Below are positions 6,801-15,065 of a stretch of 33,656 nt of DNA, in pieces. The DNA lies in contig NZ_QNRC01000036.1 in NCBI RefSeq assembly GCF_003709565.1, forward strand, positions 1 to 33,656. Direction: 5' to 3'. The notes under the pieces were generated by a model. It was not told where the DNA came from. It worked only from the letters and a program-made list of their open reading frames with translations, and made no database searches. Position 1 is the stretch's first letter, and each line of letters opens with the position of its first letter. The translations under genes and the position numbers were made by a program. The stretch is from Paracoccus sigandri (GTDB lineage Bacteria > Pseudomonadota > Alphaproteobacteria > Rhodobacterales > Rhodobacteraceae).

Positions 6801-7655
6801 TCAGCCCGCGATCACCTGCTGGTTCTGCACGCCCAGCCCGTCGATGCCAAGCCGCATCTGCTGGCCCGCGCGCAGATAGCGTGGCGGCTTCATCCCCATG
6901 CCGACGCCCGCGGGCGTGCCGGTGGTGATCACATCGCCCGGATGCAGCGTGCCATAGCGCGAGCATTCCGCCACCAGCCGCGCGACGCCGAAGACCATCT
7001 GCGCGGTCGATCCGTCCTGCATCCGCTCGCCGTCCACCTCCAGCCACAGGCGCAGGGCGGCGGGATCGGCGATCTCGTCCTTCGTGACCAGCCAGGGCCC
7101 CAGCGGACCGAAGCCGTCATGGCCCTTGCCCTTGTCCCAGGTGCCGCCCCGGCGCAGCTGCCAGTCGCGCTCGCTGATGTCGTTGACGACGCAATAGCCC
7201 GCGACATGCGCCATCGCCTCGCTTTCCGACAGGTTCCGGGCGGTGCTGCCGATGACGATGCCCAGTTCGACCTCCCAGTCGGTCGCGGCCGAGCCGGCGG
7301 GCAGGTGCAGCGGGTCGTCGGGACCGGCGATCGAGCTGGTCCATTTCGTGAAGATGACCGGCTCGGCCGGAAGCTCCATGCCGGCCTCGCTGGCGTGGCA
7401 GGCATAGTTCAGCCCGATGGCGATGAACTTGCCGACCTGGCCGATGCAGGGGCCAAGCCGCAGGTCCTGTTGCGGGATGCCCTCGACCAGCGGCAGGGTC
7501 TCGGGGTCCAGCGCGGCCAGGCGGGCAAGCCCCTCGGGCGTCAGCACCTGGCCCGCGATGTCGTCTATATGGCCCGACAGGTCGCGGACCCGGCCGGCGC
7601 CGTCCAGCAGGCCCGGACGTTCGGACCCGGACGGGCCGTAGCGTAGCAGTTTCAT
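6801..7655 (-). CDS. Fumarylacetoacetate hydrolase (FAH) family protein
   Basis: A 284-residue FAH-superfamily enzyme. The N-terminal domain starts MKLLRYGPSGSERPGLLD. The catalytic domain carries IGLNYACHASE, the metal ligands Glu128 and Glu130 (DWEVELGIVIG), Asp159 (VVNDISERDWQ), and the C-terminal GDVITTGTPAGVGMG. Members hydrolyse or decarboxylate C-C bonds of 2,4-diketo acids. This N-terminal type is often annotated as ureidoglycolate lyase or 2,4-diketo-3-deoxy-rhamnonate/fuconate hydrolase, and I cannot choose between them. I took the ATG at 7655 because GGGAGGAGAGGA lies immediately upstream; the open frame beyond it is not family-like. It is the first gene of a two-gene operon with the SDR. 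Confidence 0.88.
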   Translation of the reverse strand: MKLLRYGPSGSERPGLLDGAGRVRDLSGHIDDIAGQVLTPEGLARLAALDPETLPLVEGIPQQDLRLGPCIGQVGKFIAIGLNYACHASEAGMELPAEPVIFTKWTSSIAGPDDPLHLPAGSAATDWEVELGIVIGSTARNLSESEAMAHVAGYCVVNDISERDWQLRRGGTWDKGKGHDGFGPLGPWLVTKDEIADPAALRLWLEVDGERMQDGSTAQMVFGVARLVAECSRYGTLHPGDVITTGTPAGVGMGMKPPRYLRAGQQMRLGIDGLGVQNQQVIAG

Positions 7656-7855
7656 TCCTCTCCTCCCTCTCGCGATCCGGCGGACGCCTCGCCCCCGCCC
7701 GGATCGGGGCCAGTCTAGCGGCAGCGGGCGCGAATGGTTTTCCCCGATGTCGCTATGCTGATTATCGCATCGGCGAAGAATGCCGCCCGCCGCGACCAGA
7801 GCCGAAGCCGCGCCGGAACGCAACCGCCCGCGCGACGGGAGGCAGGAATGCGAAA

Positions 7856-7874
7856 CGGCCCGCATCGCGGGCCG
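7856..7874 (-). terminator. Terminator downstream of the bactofilin gene
   Basis: A perfect 8-bp stem CGGCCCGC/GCGGGCCG with a 3-base loop lies 36 bases past the bactofilin stop. On the minus strand it is followed by TTTCG, a short T run. It sits in the 254-bp spacer between the FAH gene start and the bactofilin stop; the rest of that spacer presumably holds the FAH promoter, of which I see no clear -35/-10. Confidence 0.65.
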
Positions 7875-7909
7875 CATCCGGCAGAGGGGCCGGGCCGCTG
7901 CCGCGGCGA

Positions 7910-8401
7910 TCAGTGGCCCGAAGGAGGCGCCAGCTTCTTGGTCCCACCACCCGCCAGCGGATCGTCCTGGCGCTGGACCGAGCCCTCGAAATGCGCGCCG
8001 GATTCGATGGCGATCGTCTTGTGGATGATGTCGCCCTCGACCCGCGCGGTGGCGGTCAGGCGCACCTTCAGCCCGCGGACCCGGCCGACGACGCGGCCAT
8101 GCACCACGACTTCGTCGCCGACGATCTCGCCCTTGATGGTGGCGGATTCGCCGACCACCAGCTGATGGGCGCGCACGTCGCCCTCGACGGTGCCCTCGAT
8201 CTGGATGTCGCCCTCGGTCAGGATATTGCCGGTGACGGTCAGGTCCGCCGACAGGACCGAGGGGGCGCTGCGCTGGCGTTGCTGGGGTGGTTGCGGCGCC
8301 GGGACGGCCTCGCTGCGTTCGGGCGCGGGGCTGGGCGCGGGCGCGGCTTCGGCGCCGGATTGCTGGGGACGGTTCTCGGTTACGCGGGTCTTAGAAAACA
8401 T
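7910..8401 (-). CDS. Bactofilin (polymer-forming cytoskeletal protein)
   Basis: A 163-residue bactofilin. Disordered Pro/Gln/Ala-rich arms (about residues 10-48 and 145-163) flank a central right-handed beta-helix domain with the family motifs LTVTGNILTEGDIQIEGTVE, then GDVRAHQLVVGESATIKGEI and VRLTATARVEGDIIHKTIAI. Bactofilins form nucleotide-free filaments at the membrane and position cell-wall enzymes. Its start codon lies inside the last codons of the upstream M23 endopeptidase gene (11-base overlap, 8391-8401), so the two should be translationally coupled. The same pairing is known for BacA and the LmdC-type endopeptidase in other alphaproteobacteria, and for CcmA with Csd enzymes in Helicobacter. 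Confidence 0.93.
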   Translation of the reverse strand: MFSKTRVTENRPQQSGAEAAPAPSPAPERSEAVPAPQPPQQRQRSAPSVLSADLTVTGNILTEGDIQIEGTVEGDVRAHQLVVGESATIKGEIVGDEVVVHGRVVGRVRGLKVRLTATARVEGDIIHKTIAIESGAHFEGSVQRQDDPLAGGGTKKLAPPSGH

Positions 8402-9689
8402 TTTCTGCAGCCTTGATGAAGCTCATCGGATCGACGGCGCGACCATTCACGCGCACCTCGTAGTGCAGGTGCGGGCCGGTCGAGCGTCCGGTATTCCCCA
8501 TATCACCGATCAATTCGCCTTGCGACACCCTTTGGCCGACCTTCACGCGAATGCGCGACAGATGGGCGTAGCGGGTCTCGGTGCCCAGCTCGTGTTCGAT
8601 CTTGATCAGGTTGCCATAGGCGCCCTGGCGGCCGGCGAAGGTGATGACGCCGTCGCCCGTCGCATGGATCGGCGTGCCGACCGGCGCGGCCATGTCCACG
8701 CCCTCATGCGCGCGGCCCCAGCGGCGGCCGAAGCCCGAGGAATAGCGGAACGAGTTCTTGACCGGCATGGCCAGCGGCAGCTTCTCGATGGCGATGCGGT
8801 AGGTGTTCATCTGGTCCAGCGTGACCATGATCTGCCGGGCCTTCACGTCGCGTTCGCTCAGCGAGGCGTCGCCGCGGCTGGAGCGCGACAGCGGCGTCAG
8901 CGGCCCGCCCTGCCCGGAATAGCCCGAGCGGATCGTCTGCAGGACCTGGTCCGGGTTCATGCCGACCGAGCGGAACACGTCGTCCAGCGGCTTGGTCGAG
9001 AAGGCGACCGCGCTTTCCACCTCGGAGAGGATCTCGTCGTTGCGGGCGATGATCTCGTCGCGTTCCTGCTGCAGCTGTTCCATGGCGATGCGCGACCGCT
9101 CGGCCTCTTCCACGGCTTCGGATCGCTGGGTGGCGGCCTGTTTCAGCTCGCCCGACAGGATGTCCAGCGCGACCGAGAATTCCTCGTTCAGGTTGCCGTC
9201 GGCCAGCGGGCCGAAATCGTCGGTGCCGTTATGCTGCGCGGCGACCTTGGCGCTGTCGCGTTCGGCGATGGCGTTGCGCAGCGTGGACTGGACGACGCCC
9301 AGGCCGGTCTCCAGCTCTCGCCGGCGTTCTTCCGAGGCCAGCAGTTGCGACTGCATCTTGGAAACCTGGTCCAGCGCGATGGTGAAGCGGTTCTGGGCGG
9401 CCACGGCCTCGGCCGCGCGGGCGTCGCGTTCCGCCGAAAGCTGGTCGAGCCGCGCCTCGAAGGCGGCCTGGCTGCGCATCGTCTGGTCGCGGGTCGAGCC
9501 CGAGCTGACCGCGTCGATCACCAGGATCGAGCTGGCCACCATCGTCCAGGAGAAGGCCAGGGTGATGCCGCCGATGGCGACAAGCTGGGTGACGGGGCGA
9601 AGCCGGATGAAACGCGTCGTGCTGTCCGATCGAAGAAAAAGGCGTTGCTCGGGCAACCAGTTTTCCAACGATGCGTTCAGTCGGTTCAT
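8391..9689 (-). CDS. Membrane-anchored M23 (LytM) peptidoglycan endopeptidase, LmdC-like
   Basis: A 432-residue bitopic protein: a basic cytoplasmic tail, one membrane span (about residues 34-58), a long periplasmic coiled coil (about 70-230, rich in Glu/Arg/Gln/Ala) and a C-terminal LytM domain. The zinc and catalytic residues are all present: HxxxD (His328, Asp332), YAHL (His376) and HLH (His407, His409), so the enzyme should be active on peptide cross-links. The ATG at 9689 has no good ribosome binding site. A TTG five codons upstream (9704) has GGGGGA 6 bases before it and is a real alternative. The gene overlaps the bactofilin gene by 11 bases, and the bactofilin would be expected to place this hydrolase. 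The 196-bp spacer upstream shows only a weak promoter candidate. Confidence 0.9.
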   Translation of the reverse strand: MNRLNASLENWLPEQRLFLRSDSTTRFIRLRPVTQLVAIGGITLAFSWTMVASSILVIDAVSSGSTRDQTMRSQAAFEARLDQLSAERDARAAEAVAAQNRFTIALDQVSKMQSQLLASEERRRELETGLGVVQSTLRNAIAERDSAKVAAQHNGTDDFGPLADGNLNEEFSVALDILSGELKQAATQRSEAVEEAERSRIAMEQLQQERDEIIARNDEILSEVESAVAFSTKPLDDVFRSVGMNPDQVLQTIRSGYSGQGGPLTPLSRSSRGDASLSERDVKARQIMVTLDQMNTYRIAIEKLPLAMPVKNSFRYSSGFGRRWGRAHEGVDMAAPVGTPIHATGDGVITFAGRQGAYGNLIKIEHELGTETRYAHLSRIRVKVGQRVSQGELIGDMGNTGRSTGPHLHYEVRVNGRAVDPMSFIKAAENVF

Positions 9690-9885
9690 CAGGCGTTTCG
9701 GCAAGGCATGTCCCCCGGCGAGTTGCGCCCGTTCTGGCCGGGGCGCGCTGGTTTCGCTCGCCTTGCGATAAACAGGACCTGTGCCTTCATGGCAACAGAC
9801 GAGGTGCCGCGCGCGCAGCAGATGGGCGGATATGCGCCGCTTCGCGCGAAAATCCGCCGAAACCGGACGGTTCAGCGAAAAATCG

Positions 9886-11283
9886 TCACGCAATTTCATA
9901 AGGTAGCGGTCCATTCCTGTCTGCGGGGATGCGCAGCGGCCGGTCGATGGGCGGGACCGAGCGCTGATGGCAGTCCGGGCGCGGGCAGATTCGGCAGGAA
10001 ATGCCGATCGGCTCGAAGATTCGCGGCTTCGACAGGTCCAGCCCGTCGGCATAGACCATGCCCTCGGCATGGGCGACCTCGCAGCCCAGGCCGATGGCGA
10101 AGCGGCGTACCGGCGCGTTGAAGGCCCCGGCCGGTTTCGAGACGTCGCGCGACAGCAGAAGATAGCGCACCCCGTCCGGCGTCTCGGCCAGCTGGCGCAG
10201 GAAGCGGCCGGGCTGCTCGAAGGCCTGGTGCACGTTCCACAGCGGGCAGGCGCCGCCGAAGCGCGCGAATTGCAGCCGCGTGGCCGAGTGGCGCTTGGTG
10301 ATCGTGCCGGCCTGGTCGACGCGGACGAAGAAGAAGGGCACGCCCTTCGCGGCGGGGCGCTGCAGCGTGGACAGCCGGTGCGCGACCTGTTCCAGCGAGG
10401 CGCCGAACAGATGGGCCAGCCGCTCCAGGTCGTGGCGCTCGGTCCGGGCGGCGGTCAGGAAGGCGCGATAGGGCAACAGCGCGGCCCCGGCGAAATAGTT
10501 GGCCATGCCGATCCGGGCAATGTCGCGGGCCGCGTCGCTGCGGAAGCGCGCCAGGTCCAGCGTCGCCTCCAGCAATTCGTGCTGCCGTTCCAGGGCGACG
10601 ATATGCAGCAGCTGGAAGACGCGGGTCGGGGCCTCGGCCGCCGCGTTCATGGTGATCTGGCTGCCCTGGCGGCGGAAGACCGCGCCCGAGGGCATCTCGG
10701 CCAGCGTGACGCGGATGCCCTTGCCCTCCAGCGCCTGGACGGCGATCTGCCAGGGATCGCCGCGCTGGCCGCCGGGGCAGGCGAAATGTTCGGCGGCGCG
10801 GTCCACCGCATCGATGTAGTTGTCGCAATAGTGGAAGAAGTCGCGCACTTCCTCCCATGGCGTGGCCATGGCGTTCTGGCCCGCCGCCCCGATCGCCTCG
10901 TCCAGCGCGGCCAGGCGTTCCTGGCCCTGCCGATGCGCGCGGTAGAGATCCAGGAAGGCCCGCGCCAGCACCGGGGCATTGGTCGCGGCCAGCCGCAGGT
11001 CGGCCAGCGGCGGCACGGTGTCGAACAGCGGATCGGCCAGCGCCTCCTGCATGTCGATGACCATGCGGTCGGCGTCGCCCGCCGCCAGGGCCGACAGGTC
11101 GATCCCGAATTCCTGCGCCAGACGCAGCAGCACCCCGGCCGAGATCGGCCGGTGGTTGTTTTCCATCTGCGACAGATAGGGCAGCGACACGCCCAGCCGG
11201 TCGGCGAATTGCCGCTGGCTGAGCCCGGCCCGCGCCCGCGTCTCGCGCAGCGACGCGCCGGCATAGATCTTCTGAGTCGCCAT
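9886..11283 (-). CDS. ScfR/RamB-type short-chain acyl-CoA-responsive transcriptional regulator
   Basis: A 465-residue regulator with an N-terminal XRE helix-turn-helix (about residues 8-65: LRETRARAGLSQRQFADRLG then SLPYLSQMENNHRPIS) and a degenerate ImmA/IrrE-like M78 region (LLHIVALERQHEL, lacking the HExxH zinc motif). It ends in a DUF2083-type C-terminal domain with ISCRICPRPDCHQRS. This architecture defines the ScfR family, which includes actinobacterial RamB and Rhodobacter PccR, regulators of acetate, propionate and related acyl-CoA pathways. ATG at 11283 is chosen because the conserved MATQKIYAGASLRE N-terminus starts there. A perfect TTTGCAAA pair lies 15-43 bp upstream, suggesting autoregulation. 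Which acyl-CoA it senses cannot be read from the sequence. Confidence 0.9.
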   Translation of the reverse strand: MATQKIYAGASLRETRARAGLSQRQFADRLGVSLPYLSQMENNHRPISAGVLLRLAQEFGIDLSALAAGDADRMVIDMQEALADPLFDTVPPLADLRLAATNAPVLARAFLDLYRAHRQGQERLAALDEAIGAAGQNAMATPWEEVRDFFHYCDNYIDAVDRAAEHFACPGGQRGDPWQIAVQALEGKGIRVTLAEMPSGAVFRRQGSQITMNAAAEAPTRVFQLLHIVALERQHELLEATLDLARFRSDAARDIARIGMANYFAGAALLPYRAFLTAARTERHDLERLAHLFGASLEQVAHRLSTLQRPAAKGVPFFFVRVDQAGTITKRHSATRLQFARFGGACPLWNVHQAFEQPGRFLRQLAETPDGVRYLLLSRDVSKPAGAFNAPVRRFAIGLGCEVAHAEGMVYADGLDLSKPRIFEPIGISCRICPRPDCHQRSVPPIDRPLRIPADRNGPLPYEIA

Positions 11284-11297
11284 GAAACCCTCCACGC

Positions 11298-11326
11298 TTT
11301 GCAAAACCTTCTGTAGCGTTTGCAAA
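11298..11326. promoter_or_regulatory. ScfR/RamB-type operator: two perfect TTTGCAAA palindromes
   Basis: TTTGCAAA occurs at 11298-11305 and again at 11319-11326, with starts exactly 21 bp apart (two helical turns), 15-43 bp upstream of the regulator's start codon. TTTGCAAA is the core of sites known for RamB/ScfR proteins (established knowledge; I am not certain of the published spacings). Each octamer is its own reverse complement. The position implies negative autoregulation. Confidence 0.75.
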
Positions 11327-11440
11327 GCGACGTGGGCAAGGGCGCGCAGGCGGCCGGGGACGTGGCTGGCGAAAGGGGCGGTCAGGGCTGTCATGGCCCC
11401 GACCATGGCGCAGGAAGGTTAAGATCGGGTTGAGACGGGT

Positions 11441-12637
11441 TCAGCCCATCCGGTTCAGCTGCGCCTCGCGCCGCATGACCCACAGGATCGACATGAGCGC
11501 CCCCACCGCCGAGCCGGTCATGATCACCAGCAGCGGCGTCGCGCCCGCGCCGGGCTGCAGCATCGCCCCGGCCAGCGCCGACAGGGCCGCGCCGCCCGCG
11601 ATGGCCAGCGCGCCGCCCAGCCCGCTGGCGGTTCCGGCAAGCTCGGGGCGGACGCTCATCATGCCGGCATTGGCACTGGGCAGGACCATGCCGTTGCCAA
11701 GCCCCATCACCGCGATGGCGCCGAAGAAGATGAAGGGATGCACATGCCCCAGCAGGTCGGCCATCAGCGCCGCGGCCAGCGCGGCCAGGCAGATGATGGC
11801 GCCGGCCAGGATCATCCGGTTCATGCCGATCACCGCGGACCAGCGCCCCGAGGCCGCATTGCCCAGCAGATAGCCGATCGAGGGGGCGGCGAAGAAATAG
11901 CCGACCTGGGCGGGCGACAGGTGGAAGACGTTCTCGCCCACGAAGGGCGCGCCGCCCAGATAGGCGAAGAACGAGCCCGAGGACAGCGTCGCCGCGCCGC
12001 AATAGCCCCAGAAGCGGACCGAGCGCGCCAGCACCGGATAGTTCCGCATCTGCTGGCGCAGCGGGATGCCGCCGCCGCGCACCGTCTCGCCCATGTCGCG
12101 CCAGGCGATGGCCATGACGATCACCCCCAGCAGGCCCATCATGGCGAAATTCGCCCGCCAGCCGAAGGCCTCGTCCAGCACGCCGCCGATGACCGGCGCC
12201 AGCATCGGCACCACCGACATGCCCATGGTGACATAGCCGATCATCGAGGCCGCGCGGTTGCCGTCATAGAGGTCGCGCACCACCGCGCGCGGCACCAGCA
12301 TGCAGGTGGCGATGCTGGCCTGGACCAGCCGGAAGACCAGGAAGGTGGTCACGTCGCGCGCCAGCAGCGTGCCGATCGTCGCCAGAAGGAAGATCGCCAG
12401 CCCCCACAGCACCACCGGCCGCCGCCCCAGCCGGTCGCTGATCGGCCCGGCCAGCAGCTGCAACACCGCGCTGGCGCCGATATAGGCCGAGACGGAAAGC
12501 TGCATCACCCCGTATTCCACGCCGAAATCCCGCGCCATGCCCGGCAGCGAGGGCAGGAACACGTTCATCGACAGCGCCGCCATGCCGGTCAGCGCCACAA
12601 GGGTCAGCAGATGCGGGGCGGTCCTGGCGGAAGTCAT
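11441..12637 (-). CDS. MFS multidrug exporter, Bcr/CflA (DHA1) type
   Basis: A 398-residue protein with about 12 hydrophobic segments, a member of the major facilitator superfamily, proton-coupled drug exporters of the inner membrane. Family marks are the early LPSLPGMARDFGV block typical of Bcr/CflA, the A-like loop GPISDRLGRRPVVLWG between segments 2 and 3, and APVIGGVLDEAFGWRANF after segment 4 (antiporter motif C region plus the usual GWRxxF). Length is standard (about 400). Start ATG at 12637. The actual substrate is unknown. Its gene is upstream of the ScfR-type regulator on the same strand, but about 160 bases and the regulator's own operator lie between, so co-transcription is doubtful. 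Confidence 0.87.
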   Translation of the reverse strand: MTSARTAPHLLTLVALTGMAALSMNVFLPSLPGMARDFGVEYGVMQLSVSAYIGASAVLQLLAGPISDRLGRRPVVLWGLAIFLLATIGTLLARDVTTFLVFRLVQASIATCMLVPRAVVRDLYDGNRAASMIGYVTMGMSVVPMLAPVIGGVLDEAFGWRANFAMMGLLGVIVMAIAWRDMGETVRGGGIPLRQQMRNYPVLARSVRFWGYCGAATLSSGSFFAYLGGAPFVGENVFHLSPAQVGYFFAAPSIGYLLGNAASGRWSAVIGMNRMILAGAIICLAALAAALMADLLGHVHPFIFFGAIAVMGLGNGMVLPSANAGMMSVRPELAGTASGLGGALAIAGGAALSALAGAMLQPGAGATPLLVIMTGSAVGALMSILWVMRREAQLNRMG

Positions 12638-12781
12638 GGCAGATGAACCAGCCGCGCGCGATCACCGTCGCCGGCGGCGCGGTTGCCGTGGTTCGGATGG
12701 CCGTGCCGGGCCACCGTGGGAAAGGCATTCGACGCGATCAGCAGGCCGATGGCGACGGCCGGGACGGGCAGGGACACGGTC

Positions 12782-14269
12782 TCAGTCCCACTGGCTCTGC
12801 CGGTCGCGGGCAAGGTTGCCGAAACGGGTGAACTGGCCCTCGAAGGACAGCTCGACCGTGCCGATGGGGCCGTGGCGCTGCTTGCCCAGGATCACCTCGG
12901 CCTTGCCGTGGCAGGTCTCCATCACCTGCTGCCATTTCGCCATCGCATCCAGGTCGCTGTCCGAGGGCTTCTCGCGCTCGCGGTAATATTCCTCGCGGAA
13001 GACGAACATCACGATATCGGCGTCCTGCTCGATACTGCCCGATTCGCGCAGGTCCGACAGCTGCGGGCGCTTGTCCTCGCGGTTCTCGACCTGGCGCGAC
13101 AGCTGCGAGAGCGCGATGACCGGGATGTTCAGCTCCTTGGCGACGGCCTTCAGGCCCTGGGTGATCTCGGAAACCTCGTTCACGCGGCTGTCCTTGGCGC
13201 TGGCGGCCTTCAGCAGCTGCAGATAGTCCACCATCAGCACGTCGAGGCCATGGGTGCGCTTCAGCTTGCGGGCGCGGGCGGCCAGCTGGTTGATCGGCAG
13301 GGCGGGCGTGTCGTCGATATAGAGCGGGCAGTTCTGCAGCGCGTGCGCCGCCTCGACGAAGCGGCGGAACTCGGCCTCGTCCATGTTGCCGCTGCGGATG
13401 CGTTCGCTGGGGACCTCGGCGGCCTCGGACAGGATGCGCGCGGCCAGCTGCTCGGCCGACATCTCCAGGCTGAAGAAGCCGACCACGCCGCCCTCGACCG
13501 TGCCGATGGTGCCGTCGGGGCGTTCGCCGGTCTTGTGCGCCCTGGCGATGTTGAAGGCGATGTTGGTCGCCAGCGAGGTCTTGCCCATCGAGGGGCGGCC
13601 GGCCAGGATGATCAGGTCGGAATTGTTCAGCCCGCCCATCTTGCCGTCCAGATCGACCAGCCCGGTAGAAATCCCCGACAGCTTGCCGTCGCGCTGATAG
13701 GCGGCGTTCGCGGCCTGCACGGCGCCGGTCACGGCCTTGAGGAAGCTCTGGAAGCCGCGTTCCGCGACGCCCTGCTCGCCCAGCTTGTAGAGCGTCTGCT
13801 CGGCCGCCTTGATCTGCTCCTCGGCATCGTCATCGACCTCGACGCTGGCGGCGCGGGCGGAAATGTCCTGCCCCAGCGCGATCAGCTCGCGCCGCAGGGC
13901 GAATTCGCGGATCATCTGCGCATAGTCGCGCGCCGCATAGGCCGAGATCGCCGCCCCCGCCAGCCGCGCCAGATAGGGCGCGCCGCCCAGTTCCTTCAGG
14001 CCCTCGTCATGCTCCATGAAGGCCTTGATGGTGACCGGGCTGGCCAGCGCGTTCTTGCGGATCCGCTCGGCGCAGATGTCGAAGATGCGGGCATGGACGG
14101 GGTGATAGAAATGCTCGGGCTTGATGATCTGGCTGACCCGGTCGAATACGTCGTTGTTGGTCAAGAGCGCGCCCAGAAGCTGCTGCTCGGCCTCCAGCGA
14201 ATAGGGGACGGCGGGCGTTTCCTCGCCGGCGTCCTGCTGCCCCGGAATGATCGCGCGCAAGCCGCTCAT
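12782..14269 (-). CDS. dnaB: Replicative DNA helicase
   Basis: A 495-residue DnaB. The N-terminal domain (about residues 20-125) opens with VPYSLEAEQQLLGALL and HFYHPVHARIFD. The C-terminal RecA-like ATPase has Walker A GRPSMGKTSLA, a Walker B-like LMVDYLQLL, and the DnaB blocks SQLSRQVENREDKRPQLSDL and ESGSIEQDADIV. It is the hexameric 5'-3' helicase that unwinds DNA at the replication fork. The length is normal and no intein is present at the usual insertion sites. It lies downstream of pyrE on the same strand, with 124 bp between that hold two DnaA-box-like sequences. The MFS gene follows after 144 bp, in which I see no clear terminator. Confidence 0.97.
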   Translation of the reverse strand: MSGLRAIIPGQQDAGEETPAVPYSLEAEQQLLGALLTNNDVFDRVSQIIKPEHFYHPVHARIFDICAERIRKNALASPVTIKAFMEHDEGLKELGGAPYLARLAGAAISAYAARDYAQMIREFALRRELIALGQDISARAASVEVDDDAEEQIKAAEQTLYKLGEQGVAERGFQSFLKAVTGAVQAANAAYQRDGKLSGISTGLVDLDGKMGGLNNSDLIILAGRPSMGKTSLATNIAFNIARAHKTGERPDGTIGTVEGGVVGFFSLEMSAEQLAARILSEAAEVPSERIRSGNMDEAEFRRFVEAAHALQNCPLYIDDTPALPINQLAARARKLKRTHGLDVLMVDYLQLLKAASAKDSRVNEVSEITQGLKAVAKELNIPVIALSQLSRQVENREDKRPQLSDLRESGSIEQDADIVMFVFREEYYREREKPSDSDLDAMAKWQQVMETCHGKAEVILGKQRHGPIGTVELSFEGQFTRFGNLARDRQSQWD

Positions 14270-14365
14270 CTGCCCCTCTGCCCCTGTCTTGTGGTTATGA
14301 GACCCCTTTTACCCCATATGAAGGCCGCGCGAAATCCCGCGCGGCCGCATTTCGGGGGGCGGATC

Positions 14366-14385
14366 TGTGGATCGCCTGTGGATAA
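14366..14385 (-). promoter_or_regulatory. Two DnaA-box-like sequences upstream of dnaB
   Basis: On the minus strand, TTATCCACA (14385-14377) is an exact match to the strong DnaA box TTATNCACA. CGATCCACA (14374-14366, 7 of 9) follows in the same orientation with starts 11 bp apart, one helical turn. They lie about 100 bp upstream of the dnaB start codon, just past the pyrE stop. DnaA control of dnaB transcription is inferred from this placement. Confidence 0.55.
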
Positions 14386-14393
14386 ATCGGCGA

Positions 14394-15065
14394 TCAGCCG
14401 TTTGCCGCCTGCCAGCCGCGCGGATCGTTCAGGAAGGCCTCGACCTCGGCCAGCGTGGCCTCGTCGAAGGCGGATTGCGCACGGGCCTCGGCCAGCACGT
14501 CCCACCAGGTGCAGAGATGGTGCAGGCTGACGCCGTGATCGGCCAGCCGCTGCGTGGTCTCCGGGAAGATCCCGTAATAGAAGATCACCGCGGTATGGGC
14601 GCAAGCCGCCCCGGTCTCGCGGATCGCGTCCACGAAGGACAGCTTGCTGCCGCCATCGGTGGTCAGGTCCTCGACCAGCAGCACCCGCTGGCCCTCGTGC
14701 ATCACGCCCTCGATGCGGGCGTTGCGGCCGTAGCCCTTGGGCTTCTTGCGCACATAGGTCATCGGCAGGGCCAGCCGCTCGGCCATCATGGCGGCGAAGG
14801 GGATGCCCGCGGTCTCGCCGCCCGCGACGTTGTCGAAGGCCTCGAAACCGGCATCGCGCATCACCGTCGCGGCCATGAAATCCAAGAGCGTGGCGCGCAC
14901 GCGGGGAAAGCTGATGATCCGGCGGCAATCGACATAGGTCGGCCCCTTCAGGCCCGAGGCATAGGTGAAGGGCTGGGCCGCGTTGAAATCCACCGCCCGG
15001 ATCTCCAGCAGCATCCGGGCCGACAGGCGGGCGATCTCCTCGCGGGTGGGAAAGGTCAGGCTCAT
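14394..15065 (-). CDS. pyrE: Orotate phosphoribosyltransferase
   Basis: A 223-residue enzyme of UMP synthesis that joins orotate and PRPP to give orotidine 5'-phosphate. The PRPP-binding signature RVLLVEDLTTDGGSKLSFVD is complete. Other PyrE blocks are TYASGLKGPTYVDCRR, NVAGGETAGIPFA and TYVRKKPKGYGRNARIEG. The ATG at 15065 overlaps the stop codon of pyrC by four bases (ATGA), so the two are translationally coupled and should give balanced amounts of successive pathway enzymes. Length fits the alphaproteobacterial form (about 220-230). Confidence 0.96.
   Translation of the reverse strand: MSLTFPTREEIARLSARMLLEIRAVDFNAAQPFTYASGLKGPTYVDCRRIISFPRVRATLLDFMAATVMRDAGFEAFDNVAGGETAGIPFAAMMAERLALPMTYVRKKPKGYGRNARIEGVMHEGQRVLLVEDLTTDGGSKLSFVDAIRETGAACAHTAVIFYYGIFPETTQRLADHGVSLHHLCTWWDVLAEARAQSAFDEATLAEVEAFLNDPRGWQAANG

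Noticed and set aside
6147..7646. Long open frame on the plus strand (about 500 codons), and similar long ones at 171-1514, 8190-10121 and 17832-19859
   Set aside because: They lie antisense to well-supported genes and have no family similarity; very high GC at third codon positions makes stop codons rare on the opposite strand.
11338..11440. Possible small gene between the ScfR-type regulator and the MFS exporter
   Set aside because: No open frame with a ribosome binding site; the open frame that continues through it is only the upstream extension of the regulator frame.
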